Below are positions 17,782-27,865 of a DNA stretch of 64,000 nt, one piece after another. Position 1 is the first letter of the stretch. Every line of letters begins with the position of its first letter. This DNA comes from Streptomyces morookaense (GTDB lineage: Bacteria > Actinomycetota > Actinomycetes > Streptomycetales > Streptomycetaceae): the NCBI RefSeq assembly GCF_013030945.1, contig NZ_JABBXF010000021.1, positions 62,001 through 126,000 of the forward strand, in the 5' to 3' direction. The notes under the pieces are model-generated. The model was not told where the DNA came from. It made no database searches and worked only from the letters and a program-made list of their open reading frames with translations. A program made the position numbers and the translations under genes.

Positions 17782-18123
17782 TCAGCCGTCCCCGGCGCCG
17801 CCGATGCGAAAGGCGTCCACCTCGTCCAGGACGACCAGGCAGCCGGACAGCAGGTGTTCGGCACCGGCCAGGAAGGAGCGGAGCCGGTCCTCGACGTCGA
17901 TCATCGTGATCACGAGCGGCAGACCGTCGCTGAAGGACAGCAGCCGGTCGGTGTGCAGGGCGGACGGTCTGCCGAAGCCCTCGGTGCCCCGCGAGAGCGT
18001 CGCCCCGGCGAGCCCGCGCTGCTGCGCCCTGCGGATGATCTCGTCGTGCAGTGGCCGCCCCTGCCAGGTGTCGCCCTCCGAGAGGAAGACAGTTGCCCGG
18101 ATCGCCGGACCGTTCAGACCCAT
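17782..18123 (-). CDS. DUF190 (UPF0166) family protein, right copy
   Basis: A protein of 113 aa from ATG 18123. It has the full DUF190 layout: ATVFLSEGDTWQGRPLHDEI, RGLAGATLSRGTEGFG, then DGLPLVITMIDVEDRLRSFL. It is closer to the family consensus than the copy at 7041. The two copies bracket the fluorometabolite genes. DUF190 genes often accompany crcB fluoride channels, so a fluoride-sensing or transport-accessory role is plausible. It is convergent with the exporter gene and lies 41 bp from the tRNA-Leu gene. Molecular function is unknown. Confidence 0.83.
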   Translation of the reverse strand: MGLNGPAIRATVFLSEGDTWQGRPLHDEIIRRAQQRGLAGATLSRGTEGFGRPSALHTDRLLSFSDGLPLVITMIDVEDRLRSFLAGAEHLLSGCLVVLDEVDAFRIGGAGDG

Positions 18124-18164
18124 CGCGCGGCTCCGGCTGCTCGACGTCTTGTCACGGCCGTGTG

Positions 18165-18247
18165 TGCCGGGTGCGGGATTCGAACCCGCAAGCCCTCTCG
18201 GGCAGATGTGTTTGAGACATCCGTGTATGCCATTCCACCAACCCGGC
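18165..18247 (-). tRNA. tRNA-Leu (anticodon CAA)
   Basis: Read on the minus strand, the 7-bp acceptor GCCGGGT/ACCCGGC closes an 83-nt class II tRNA with discriminator A and no encoded CCA. The anticodon stem GATGT/ACATC holds the loop CTCAAAC, giving anticodon CAA for UUG codons. A variable-arm hairpin (CTGCCCGAGAGGGCTT) marks it as leucine type, and the T-arm reads GCGGGTTCGAATCCCGC. It forms the right border of the fluorometabolite region. Confidence 0.96.
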
Positions 18248-18337
18248 CGGGTGCAGCGCCGACAGCTTACCTTGTGGGGGTCCGCGGCGTCGCGCAGGTA
18301 GGCTCATACGGCATCACCTGTACTGACGAGGAGACCC

Positions 18338-18988
18338 GTGAGCGCCGCCGAGCCCCAGCCGCCCGTCGACGACGAGCCGCAGCACACCCCTCCCCACACG
18401 ACCCGGGTCGTCATCGCCGAGGACGAGGCCCTCATCCGGCTCGACCTCAAGGAGATGCTCGAGGAGGAGGGCTACTCCGTCGTCGGTGAGGCGGGCGACG
18501 GCGAGGCCGCCGTGGCGCTCGCCCGCGAGCACCGGCCCGACCTGGTGATCATGGACGTGAAGATGCCCGTGCTCGACGGCATCTCCGCCGCGGAGCGGAT
18601 CGCGGCGGAGTCCATCGCGCCGGTCCTCATGCTGACCGCCTTCTCGCAGCGCGACCTGGTCGAGCGGGCCCGCGACGCGGGCGCCATGGCGTACCTGGTC
18701 AAGCCGTTCAGCAAGAGCGACGTCGTCCCGGCCATCGAGATGGCCGTCTCCCGCTTCACCGAGCTCAAGGCGCTGGAGCAGGAGGTCGCCGACCTCGCCC
18801 AGCGGCTGGAGACGCGCAAGCTCGTGGACCGTGCGAAGAGCGTGCTGCAGACGCAGTACGGGCTGACGGAGCCGGCCGCGTTCCGGTGGATCCAGAAGAC
18901 GTCGATGGACCGCCGCCTGTCGATGCAGCAGGTCGCCGAGGCCGTCATCCAGGACGCGGCGGAGAAGAAGGCGGCGAAGGAGCAGTAG
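18338..18988 (+). CDS. Response regulator with ANTAR output domain (PdtaR-like)
   Basis: A protein of 216 aa from GTG 18338 with GAGGAG upstream. The receiver domain is complete (VVIAEDEALIRLDL, phosphoacceptor Asp in LVIMDVKMPVLDG, then MLTAFSQ and YLVKPF). A coiled-coil linker leads to a C-terminal ANTAR domain (AKSVLQTQYGLTEPAAFRWI, then QKTSMDRRLSMQQVA), which binds RNA hairpins to prevent termination. Mycobacterial Rv1626/PdtaR is the likely orthologue. In relatives it lies next to pyk; here the fluorometabolite genes and the tRNA come between. A partner kinase is not in the window. Confidence 0.93.
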   Translation: MSAAEPQPPVDDEPQHTPPHTTRVVIAEDEALIRLDLKEMLEEEGYSVVGEAGDGEAAVALAREHRPDLVIMDVKMPVLDGISAAERIAAESIAPVLMLTAFSQRDLVERARDAGAMAYLVKPFSKSDVVPAIEMAVSRFTELKALEQEVADLAQRLETRKLVDRAKSVLQTQYGLTEPAAFRWIQKTSMDRRLSMQQVAEAVIQDAAEKKAAKEQ

Positions 18989-19018
18989 CGGCTGCGGGTT
19001 GTCCGTGGGGTACCGCGC

Positions 19019-19738
19019 TCAGTCCTCTCCCAGATACGCCTTGCGGACCTTCTCGTTGTGGAGAAGTTCCGCCCCCGTGCCGGACAGCACGATCCTGCCG
19101 GTCTCCATCACGTGGCCGTGGTCGGCCAGGGACAGTGCCGCCTGGGCGTTCTGCTCGACGAGCAGGATGGTGGTGCCGCCGTCCCTGAGCCGGGCGATGG
19201 TCTCCATGATCTTCTGCATCATGATCGGGGAGAGCCCCATCGAGGGCTCGTCGAGCATGAGCAGCCTGGGCCGGGACATCAGGGCCCTGCCCATGGCGAG
19301 CATCTGCTGCTCGCCGCCGGAGAGGGTGCCGGCGGCCTGCCCGGCGCGTTCCCCGAGGATGGGGAAGAGCTCGTAGACGTGCTTGATGTCCTGGGCGATG
19401 CCGTCCTTGTCCCTCCTGAGGAACGCTCCCAGCTGGAGGTTCTCGGCGATGGTGAGGCGGGGGAAGACATGGCGGCCCTCGGGTGAGTGGGCGAGGCCGA
19501 GGGCGACGACGTCGTGGGCCGGGACGCCCGCCAGCGGCCGGCCGGCGAAGCGGATGCTGCCGCCGCGGGGGGCGAGCAGGCCGGAAAGGGTGCGCAGGGT
19601 CGTCGTCTTGCCTGCGCCGTTGGTGCCGATGAGGGTGACGATCCGGCCTTCTTCGACGGTGAAGCCGATGCCCTTGACGGCTTCGATCTTTCCGTAGGCG
19701 ACGCGGAGGCCGGTCACCTCCAGGAGAGGTGCGGTCAT
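19019..19738 (-). CDS. livF: Branched-chain amino-acid ABC transporter ATP-binding protein (LivF-like)
   Basis: A protein of 239 aa, the second ATPase of a high-affinity branched-chain amino-acid importer. Walker A is GTNGAGKTT, the signature is LSGGEQQMLAMGRAL, Walker B is LLMLDEPSMGLSP, and a switch histidine region follows. Its start overlaps the livG stop by four bases, and it is the last gene of the five-gene operon livK-livH-livM-livG-livF transcribed leftward. Convergent with the ANTAR regulator gene. Confidence 0.94.
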   Translation of the reverse strand: MTAPLLEVTGLRVAYGKIEAVKGIGFTVEEGRIVTLIGTNGAGKTTTLRTLSGLLAPRGGSIRFAGRPLAGVPAHDVVALGLAHSPEGRHVFPRLTIAENLQLGAFLRRDKDGIAQDIKHVYELFPILGERAGQAAGTLSGGEQQMLAMGRALMSRPRLLMLDEPSMGLSPIMMQKIMETIARLRDGGTTILLVEQNAQAALSLADHGHVMETGRIVLSGTGAELLHNEKVRKAYLGED

Positions 19739-20592
19739 CGTCCCTGTCCCTCCGACTCGGCCGCGGCTTCCTCCGCCGCCTCCACTTCGGCGACCTCCTC
19801 CTGCCCGGGTGCCCCTTCGAAGGGCGTGCCCAGATAGGCCGCGACGACGCGTTCGTCCCGCTGCACCGTCTCCGTCGTCCCCTCGACGAGCTTCTCGCCC
19901 TGCACGAGGACCGTGACGCGGTCGCAGAGGTTGAAGATGAAGCGCATGTCGTGCTCGATGACGAGCACGGCCGTGCCCCGGTCGCGGATGGCGAGGACGA
20001 GTTCCTCGGTGGCGCGGGTCTCCTGGGGGTTCATGCCGGCGGTGGGCTCGTCGAGCAGCAGCAGGCCCGGTTCGCCGGCGAGGGCGCGCGCGATCTCCAG
20101 TCGGCGCTGTTCGCCGTAGGGGAGGTTGCGGGCGAGGTGACCGGACTTGGCGGCGAGGCCGGTGAACGCGAGCAGTTCCGTGGCGCGTTGGGCGGAGGCG
20201 GCTTCCGCGCGGTGGAAGGCGGGGCCGCGGACGAGGGCGGAGAGGAGGCCCTCCCGGGTGCGGGTGTGGCGGCCGACGAGGACGTTTTCGAGGACGGTCA
20301 TATTGGCGAAGAGGCGGATGTTCTGGAAGGTGCGGGAGATGCCGGCCTGGGCGACGAGGTGGGGCTTGGGCGGCAGGGTCCGTCCCCGGTAGGTGACGGT
20401 GCCTTCGGTGGGGGTGTAGAGGCCGGTGAGGCAGTTGAAGAGGGTGGTCTTTCCGGCACCGTTGGGGCCGATGAGACCGACGATCTGGCCGGGCCGGACG
20501 GTGAGGTCGACGGAGCGTACGGCGGTGAGCCCGCCGAAGCGCATGGTGACGCCGGTGGCGGCGAGCAGCGGGGTGCCGGTCATGGTGGTCAT
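19735..20592 (-). CDS. livG: Branched-chain amino-acid ABC transporter ATP-binding protein (LivG-like)
   Basis: A protein of 285 aa. Walker A GPNGAGKTTLFN, the LivG-type insertion with AQAGISRTFQNIRLFANMTV, the signature PYGEQRRLEIARALA and Walker B LLLLDEPTAGMNP are present. The C-terminus has an acidic run rich in Glu and Ala after the conserved domain. Overlaps livM and livF by four bases each, so translation of the three genes is coupled. Confidence 0.94.
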   Translation of the reverse strand: MTTMTGTPLLAATGVTMRFGGLTAVRSVDLTVRPGQIVGLIGPNGAGKTTLFNCLTGLYTPTEGTVTYRGRTLPPKPHLVAQAGISRTFQNIRLFANMTVLENVLVGRHTRTREGLLSALVRGPAFHRAEAASAQRATELLAFTGLAAKSGHLARNLPYGEQRRLEIARALAGEPGLLLLDEPTAGMNPQETRATEELVLAIRDRGTAVLVIEHDMRFIFNLCDRVTVLVQGEKLVEGTTETVQRDERVVAAYLGTPFEGAPGQEEVAEVEAAEEAAAESEGQGR

Positions 20593-22373
20593 GCCTCCGC
20601 CTTGGCTGCGGTGTCCTCGTGGAATTCGAGCTGCTGCCGCCGGTTGGGAATGATCCCTTCGGGGCGGAAGCGCATGAGGAGGATGAGGGCGGCTCCGAAG
20701 GCCAGGAGCTGGTAGTCCTGGAGGAACTGGAGCTTGGCCGGGATGAGGTAGAGCAGGGCCGCGCCGAGGAGGGGGCCGGTGATGGTGCCCATGCCGCCGA
20801 GGATCACGGCGGCGAGGAGGAAGGCGGAGTTGGGCGGCACGGGCCCGGCGAAGACGTACTGCTCGGGCACGACGGTGTGCGCGACGTGCGCCTGCACGGT
20901 GCCGGCGAGTCCGGCGAGGGTCGCGCCCAGGGCGAAGGCGAGGAGCTTGAGGCGGAAGGCGTTGATGCCCATGGCGGTGGCGGCCGTCTCGTCCTCGCGG
21001 ATGGCGATCCAGGCGCGTCCGATACGGGAGTTGCCGGCGCGGCTGAAGACGAGGACGACGATGACGGTGAACAGCAGCATCAGGAGGTAGTAGTTGGCGA
21101 AGGGACTGAGGGCGATGCCGCCGACGGAGTGTTTGTCGCCGAAGTTGTAGCCGAAGAGCTCCAGGTCGGGGATGTTGGGGATGCCGTTGGGGCCGTTGGT
21201 GACCGAGGGGCCGGACTGGCCGTCGAGGTTGCCGACGGCGAGCCGGAAGATCTCGCCGAACCCCAGGGTGACGATGGCCAGATAGTCGCCGCGCAGCCGG
21301 AGCGTGGGGGCGCCGATGACGACGCCGAAGACGAGGGAGGCGGCGGCGCCGGTGAGCACGGCCGCCCAGAACGGGAAGCGGACGTGCAGGGTGGAGGCGG
21401 TGGAGCCGGAGACGAGGGCGGCCGTGTAGGCGCCGACGCCGAGGAAGGCGACGTAGCCGAGGTCGAGGAGTCCGGCGAGGCCGACGACGACGTTGAGGCC
21501 GAGCGCGACGGTGGCGAAGATCAGGATGTTGACGATGATGAGGGTGTATTCGTCGGTGTCCTGGGTGAGGGGGAAGAGGGCGGCGGCGACGAAGGCCGCG
21601 GCGACGGTGACGTTGCGGTGCCGTGCGGTGAGCTCGGCGAGCCGCGTGGTGAGGCCGGCCTGGTGGAGCCCGGCGGCGCAGAAGCCGGTGAGGAACAGGA
21701 ACCCGGTGAAGAGCTCGCCGTAGCGGGTGCCGATGCCGTAGGTGAGGACCCCGAGGGAGATGCCGAACGCGGCGGCGATGAGCAGGATTTCGGCCCAGCC
21801 GGGAAGCGGCCGTGCGGGAGGCAGGGGACGGCCGGTGCGGCCGGGGTGCAGGGTGCGCATGATGTCGCGTACGGCGGCGAGGCGCCCCCGGGCGGTGCCG
21901 GTGGCGGTCGCGCGCCGGTCGAGAGGCAGGGCGAGGGCGCCGGTGAGGGTGAGCAGGGCCGCGGCGCCGGCCACCCAGCCGCCGGGTTCGAGGTTGGCGA
22001 GGCCGCCGAGTTGCACGGCGATGGCGATGAGGGTGTACCAGGTCGCGGCGAAGGTGCCCGCCGCGGTCCAGACGGTGCCGCCGTGGCCGCCTGCGGGGTC
22101 GAGCATGCGGAGGCCCCTGATGCCCCAGGCGGCCAGGAGGTGGACGAGGGTGAGCAGGGCACCGGTCAGGGTGAGGAGTTGGAGGCCGCCGGGATAGCCG
22201 GTGACGGTGAGGTTGCCGGGGAAGGCGTCGGTCCAGGTCCAGGACAGGAACGTGGACAGGACGGTGAGCGCGGCACCGGCGGCGGTGAGGACACGGGCGG
22301 TGCCGAGGGGGAGCGGGATGACGGGAGTGGTGTCGACGGCGGTGCCGTGCTGCTGGGACTGCTGCGAGGTCAT
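20589..22373 (-). CDS. livM: Branched-chain amino-acid ABC transporter permease (LivM-like) with long N-terminal membrane extension
   Basis: A protein of 594 aa from ATG 22373, five bases after livH. The C-terminal ~320 residues are the LivM core (LNVVVGLAGLLDLGYVAFLG, then FGEIFRLAVGN, GRAWIAIREDETAATAMGIN and FLLAAVILGGMGTITGP). The first ~270 residues add about seven more hydrophobic segments with no recognised domain, roughly doubling the usual LivM length. Similar long LivM proteins are, as I recall, normal in Streptomyces. Forms the transmembrane pore with LivH. Confidence 0.92.
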   Translation of the reverse strand: MTSQQSQQHGTAVDTTPVIPLPLGTARVLTAAGAALTVLSTFLSWTWTDAFPGNLTVTGYPGGLQLLTLTGALLTLVHLLAAWGIRGLRMLDPAGGHGGTVWTAAGTFAATWYTLIAIAVQLGGLANLEPGGWVAGAAALLTLTGALALPLDRRATATGTARGRLAAVRDIMRTLHPGRTGRPLPPARPLPGWAEILLIAAAFGISLGVLTYGIGTRYGELFTGFLFLTGFCAAGLHQAGLTTRLAELTARHRNVTVAAAFVAAALFPLTQDTDEYTLIIVNILIFATVALGLNVVVGLAGLLDLGYVAFLGVGAYTAALVSGSTASTLHVRFPFWAAVLTGAAASLVFGVVIGAPTLRLRGDYLAIVTLGFGEIFRLAVGNLDGQSGPSVTNGPNGIPNIPDLELFGYNFGDKHSVGGIALSPFANYYLLMLLFTVIVVLVFSRAGNSRIGRAWIAIREDETAATAMGINAFRLKLLAFALGATLAGLAGTVQAHVAHTVVPEQYVFAGPVPPNSAFLLAAVILGGMGTITGPLLGAALLYLIPAKLQFLQDYQLLAFGAALILLMRFRPEGIIPNRRQQLEFHEDTAAKAEA

Positions 22374-22378
22374 GGGTC

Positions 22379-23305
22379 TCACGCCCGATCCGCGACGCGT
22401 TCGCCGAGCAGGCCCTGCGGCCTGACGAGGAGGACGACGATGAGGAGGACGAAGGCCCAGACGTCCTTCCAGCCTCCGCCGCCGAGTTGGCTCATGCCGG
22501 GGATGTTCTGGATGTAGGTGATGGCGGCGGCCTCGGCGATGCCCAGGACGACGCCGCCGAGCATGGCGCCGTAGATGTTGCCGATGCCGCCGAGGACGGC
22601 GGCGGTGAAGGCCTTGAGGCCGAGGATGAACCCCATCTCGAAGTTGATCGTTCCGGTGCGCAGCCCCTGGGCGACGGCGGCGACGCCGGCGAAGGCCCCG
22701 CCGATGGCGAAGGCCACGGCGATGATGCGGTCGGTGTCGATGCCCATGAGCCGTGCGGTGCCGGGGTCCTGGGCGGTGGCCTGCATGGCGCGTCCGGTGC
22801 GGCTCCTGGCGGTGAACCAGCCGAGGGCGAGCATGCACAGGGGCGCGGCGATGAGCACGAAGAGGTCGTCGCGCTGGATGCGCAGACTGCCGGTGAGCTG
22901 GAAGGAGTCGCCGAACTGGGGGAAGGGACGGGGTTTCTTGGCGTTGGGGTAGAAGGCCCAGACGATCTGCTGGAGGGCGATGGACAGGCCGATCGCGGTG
23001 ATGAGCGGCGCCAGGCGGGGCGCGTCGCGCAGCGGCCGGTAGGCGAAGCGCTCGGCGGCGACGGCGACGGAGACGGACACGAGCGCGCCCCCGATGAGCA
23101 TCAGCGGCAGGGCCGCGGCGAGCGGGAGACCGGGAAGCCAGAGGTGGACGGTGAGGGCGCCGAAGGCACCCGTCATGACGATCTCGCCATGGGCGAAGTT
23201 GATGAGCTGGACGATGCCGTAGACCATGGTGTACCCGATGGCGACGAGGCCGTAGAGAGCACCGAGGGCGAGTCCGTTGACCAGTGTTTGCGGCAGTTCG
23301 TGCAC
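22379..23305 (-). CDS. livH: Branched-chain amino-acid ABC transporter permease (LivH-like)
   Basis: A protein of 308 aa. GTG 23305 is chosen because GGAGG lies six bases upstream and the protein then begins VHELPQTLVNGLALG, as LivH proteins do. Conserved LivH segments are YGLVAIGYTMVYGIVQLINF, AHGEIVMTGAF, RAMQATAQDPGTARLMGID and AAVLGGIGNIYGAMLGGVVL. About eight membrane helices. Second gene of the liv operon, 71 bp after livK. Confidence 0.93.
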   Translation of the reverse strand: MHELPQTLVNGLALGALYGLVAIGYTMVYGIVQLINFAHGEIVMTGAFGALTVHLWLPGLPLAAALPLMLIGGALVSVSVAVAAERFAYRPLRDAPRLAPLITAIGLSIALQQIVWAFYPNAKKPRPFPQFGDSFQLTGSLRIQRDDLFVLIAAPLCMLALGWFTARSRTGRAMQATAQDPGTARLMGIDTDRIIAVAFAIGGAFAGVAAVAQGLRTGTINFEMGFILGLKAFTAAVLGGIGNIYGAMLGGVVLGIAEAAAITYIQNIPGMSQLGGGGWKDVWAFVLLIVVLLVRPQGLLGERVADRA

Positions 23306-23376
23306 CGCCGGCCTCCGAGGGAAGTGTCGGATGTGGTGCCGCGCGAGGTGTGGGCCGGGTGATGGCCCGTCGCCCA

Positions 23377-24615
23377 TCAGTCCTTGAACGTGGCGCTCTT
23401 GAGGGACTTCCAGACACCGTCGGTGACTTGATAGACCGTCAGCTGTTTGTTGGTGTTGTCCCCGTACCGGTCGAAGGAGACGTGCCCGGTGACGCCGTCG
23501 AAGGACACCTTGGACAGGGCGTCGACGATCTTGCCGCGGGCGTCGGCGGGAAGTTTTCCGTCGTTGTCGCCGACGGCCTGCTTGACGGCCTGGACGAGCG
23601 CCCAGGCGGCGTCGTAGGCGTATCCGCCGTAGGCGGCGTACGGGTCCTTGTAGCCCGCGTCCTTGTAGTTCTTCACGAAGGCCTTGGCGGAGTCGAGCTG
23701 GTCGACGGGGTATCCGACGGAGGTGGCCAGGTCGCCGTCCTTGTTCTCGCCGGAGGCGTGGATGAATCCCGGGTCGTAGATGGCGTCGCCGCCCATGAGG
23801 GGAATGTGCGCCCCCGCCTTCTTCACCTGGCCGGAGAGCAGGCCGCCCTCGGGGAACTGGCCGCCGAAGTAGACGGAGTCGGCACCCGAGTTCTTGATCT
23901 TCTCGGCGATGCTGGAGAAGTCGGTCTCCTTGACCGTGAGATGGTCGGTGCCGGCGATCTCGCCGCCCTGTTTCCTGAATTCGTCGGCGAAGATGGTGGC
24001 TATTCCCGCGCCGTAGGCCTGTTTGTCGTCGACGACGAAGACCTTTTTCTTGTGGGCGTCCTTGAACAGGTACTGGGCGGCGAAACGGCCCTGGATGATG
24101 TCGGTGGTGGCGGTGCGGAAGTAGGTGGTGAAGGGCCGTTTCTTCTCGCCCTTGGCCCAGTTGTCGCCCTGGCTGAGTGCGGGGTTGGTGTTCGAGGGCG
24201 AGACCTGGGCGAGGCCGGCTTTCGCGAAGACGCCCTGCATGGACTGGGACACCCCGGAGTTGAGGGGTCCGACGACGCCCAGGACGCCCTGGTCGGCGAC
24301 GAGTTTGGCGGCGTTCTGCTGACCGGTGCCGGGCACGGCCTGGTCGTCGAGGACTTCGGTTCTGAACGTGACGCCTTTGACTTCCTTGTTCTTGTTGGCG
24401 GTGCGGACGGCGAGGTCGACGCTGTTCTTGATGCCCTGACCCACGGGGGAGAGCGATCCGGTCATGGGGCCGTCGACGCCGATGACGACCGTGGTCTGTT
24501 TGCCGGTGTCGCTGCTTCCGGTATCGCTTTTGCCGCCGCGTGATCCGCAGGCCGTCAGGGTGAGGGAGCCGGTGGTGAGTGCGGTGATGAGGATGAGCAG
24601 GGAACGGCGTTGCAC
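23377..24615 (-). CDS. livK: Branched-chain amino-acid ABC transporter substrate-binding lipoprotein (LivK-like)
   Basis: A protein of 412 aa from GTG 24615, with AAAGGA upstream. A lipoprotein signal (QRRSLLILITAL, lipobox LTAC) is followed by a Ser/Gly/Asp-rich linker and a periplasmic binding protein type I domain (VVIGVDGPMTGSLSPVGQGI, VLGVVGPLNSGVS, VFVVDDKQAYGAGIA, DSVYFGGQFPEGG). It would be anchored to the outer face of the membrane and bind leucine, isoleucine, valine or related compounds. First gene of the operon; the promoter should lie in the 285-bp spacer upstream. Confidence 0.94.
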   Translation of the reverse strand: MQRRSLLILITALTTGSLTLTACGSRGGKSDTGSSDTGKQTTVVIGVDGPMTGSLSPVGQGIKNSVDLAVRTANKNKEVKGVTFRTEVLDDQAVPGTGQQNAAKLVADQGVLGVVGPLNSGVSQSMQGVFAKAGLAQVSPSNTNPALSQGDNWAKGEKKRPFTTYFRTATTDIIQGRFAAQYLFKDAHKKKVFVVDDKQAYGAGIATIFADEFRKQGGEIAGTDHLTVKETDFSSIAEKIKNSGADSVYFGGQFPEGGLLSGQVKKAGAHIPLMGGDAIYDPGFIHASGENKDGDLATSVGYPVDQLDSAKAFVKNYKDAGYKDPYAAYGGYAYDAAWALVQAVKQAVGDNDGKLPADARGKIVDALSKVSFDGVTGHVSFDRYGDNTNKQLTVYQVTDGVWKSLKSATFKD

Positions 24616-24820
24616 GGTGATTCCTTTCCCTCGCGCGGCGGCCTCGTACCGAGGTGCCGATTCACCGGCCGGATGCGGCAAGGAAGGGATCGTGCTGGGG
24701 TGTCGACCGCCCGGCGGGGTGTGATGGGCCGTGACTTTAGGGGGTGCCCGGCGGTGGCGGGCAGTGGGCCGGGCCATGCTGTGACTGTCTTGTTATGACG
24801 CAGATCAGGTTCCGGATATC

Positions 24821-24849
24821 GCGCCCCGAAGGGGCGCGGGGAACTGCGC
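24821..24849 (-). repeat. Terminator-like element downstream of the thioesterase gene
   Basis: GCGCCCC-gaa-GGGGCGC (24821-24837) overlaps the 16-mer GCGCGGGGAACTGCGC (24834-24849). In the direction of the leftward thioesterase gene it reads as the complement 16-mer running into the hairpin, 51 bases after the stop. The rest of the 24616-24900 spacer must hold the liv operon promoter, but I could not identify a convincing one. Confidence 0.8.
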
Positions 24850-24900
24850 CCCCAGCCACAACGCCACCCGCACATGACAACCGGCCCTCCGGCGGAGCGC

Positions 24901-25353
24901 TCAGGCGTCGCGCACCACACAGGTGAGCCGCGCGGAGCAGACCCGCCTGCCCTGCTCGTCGGTGATGGCGATCTCGTAGACGGCGCTGGTGCGCCCGCGG
25001 TGGACCGGCGTGGCGACACCGGTGACCATGCCGGAGCGCACCCCGCGGTGGTGGGTGCAGTTGAGGTCGACGCCGACGGCGAACCGCGAGGGACCGCCGT
25101 GCAGCATGGCACCGACCGAGCCGAGCGTCTCGGCGAGCACCGCGGAGGCGCCGCCGTGCAGCAGGCCGTAGGGCTGGGTGTTGCCCTCGACGGGCATGGT
25201 GCCGACGACGCGCTCGGGCGAGGCCTCGGTGACGCGGACGCTCATGCGCTCGCCGAGGTGTCCTGCGGAGAACAGGGTGGGAAGGTCCAGCCCGCTGTCC
25301 GCCCACTGGTCCAGGATCTCCTGCGGAAAGCGGGTGGTGCTGTGCTCGCCCAT
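24901..25353 (-). CDS. PaaI/MenI-type hotdog-fold thioesterase
   Basis: A protein of 150 aa. The conserved segment YGLLHGGASAVLAETLGSVG, with the HGG catalytic/phosphate region, and VGVDLNCTHHRG place it in the acyl-CoA thioesterase hotdog family related to menaquinone DHNA-CoA thioesterase and PaaI. It does not show the FlK arrangement and lies 7 kb beyond the fluorometabolite region among core genes, so it should not be read as the missing fluoroacetyl-CoA thioesterase. Single gene, 71 bp downstream of the oxidoreductase on the same strand. Confidence 0.85.
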   Translation of the reverse strand: MGEHSTTRFPQEILDQWADSGLDLPTLFSAGHLGERMSVRVTEASPERVVGTMPVEGNTQPYGLLHGGASAVLAETLGSVGAMLHGGPSRFAVGVDLNCTHHRGVRSGMVTGVATPVHRGRTSAVYEIAITDEQGRRVCSARLTCVVRDA

Positions 25354-25424
25354 GTGTCGCGGCTCCGATCGTCGTTGGCCGTACGGGTCGTACGGGGTGA
25401 ACCGTCCTGTGCCGGACCGTCCTA

Positions 25425-27737
<2,313 letters not shown>

Positions 27738-27835
27738 CTCGCTCCCCTTGAGCGGTCGGTGGTGCGCGGTGTCGTACGGTGCCGATCCTGTCACGGGGCA
27801 CCGACAGCGGGGGAGCCGAGGCCGGGTGGCCGTGA

Positions 27836-27858
27836 TTGTCGGTGGGGCGTGGCAGGAT
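27836..27858 (+). promoter_or_regulatory. RecA-NDp (PafBC)-type promoter of polA
   Basis: TTGTCGGTGGG (27836-27846), six bases, then CAGGAT (27853-27858) matches the RecA-NDp consensus TTGTCAGTGGC-N6-TAGGGT well. The -10 ends seven bases before GTG 27866, so transcription should begin at or next to the start codon. This both supports the GTG start and predicts a leaderless, DNA-damage-inducible mRNA. Confidence 0.7.
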
Positions 27859-27865
27859 CGGGGAC

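Noticed and set aside
18165..18247. Direct repeat of the tRNA-Leu 3' end as an attachment site
   Set aside because: No copy of the T-arm/acceptor sequence was found near the pyk side of the cluster, and there is no integrase gene.
20589..23417. A 942-residue fused permease reading through livH and livM
   Set aside because: The part upstream of 22373 is out of frame with livH, which is clearly coded there; livM has its own ATG 5 bp after livH.
24901..25353. Candidate for the missing fluoroacetyl-CoA thioesterase FlK
   Set aside because: It has the PaaI/MenI HGG motif, not the FlK arrangement, and lies among core genes outside the cluster.
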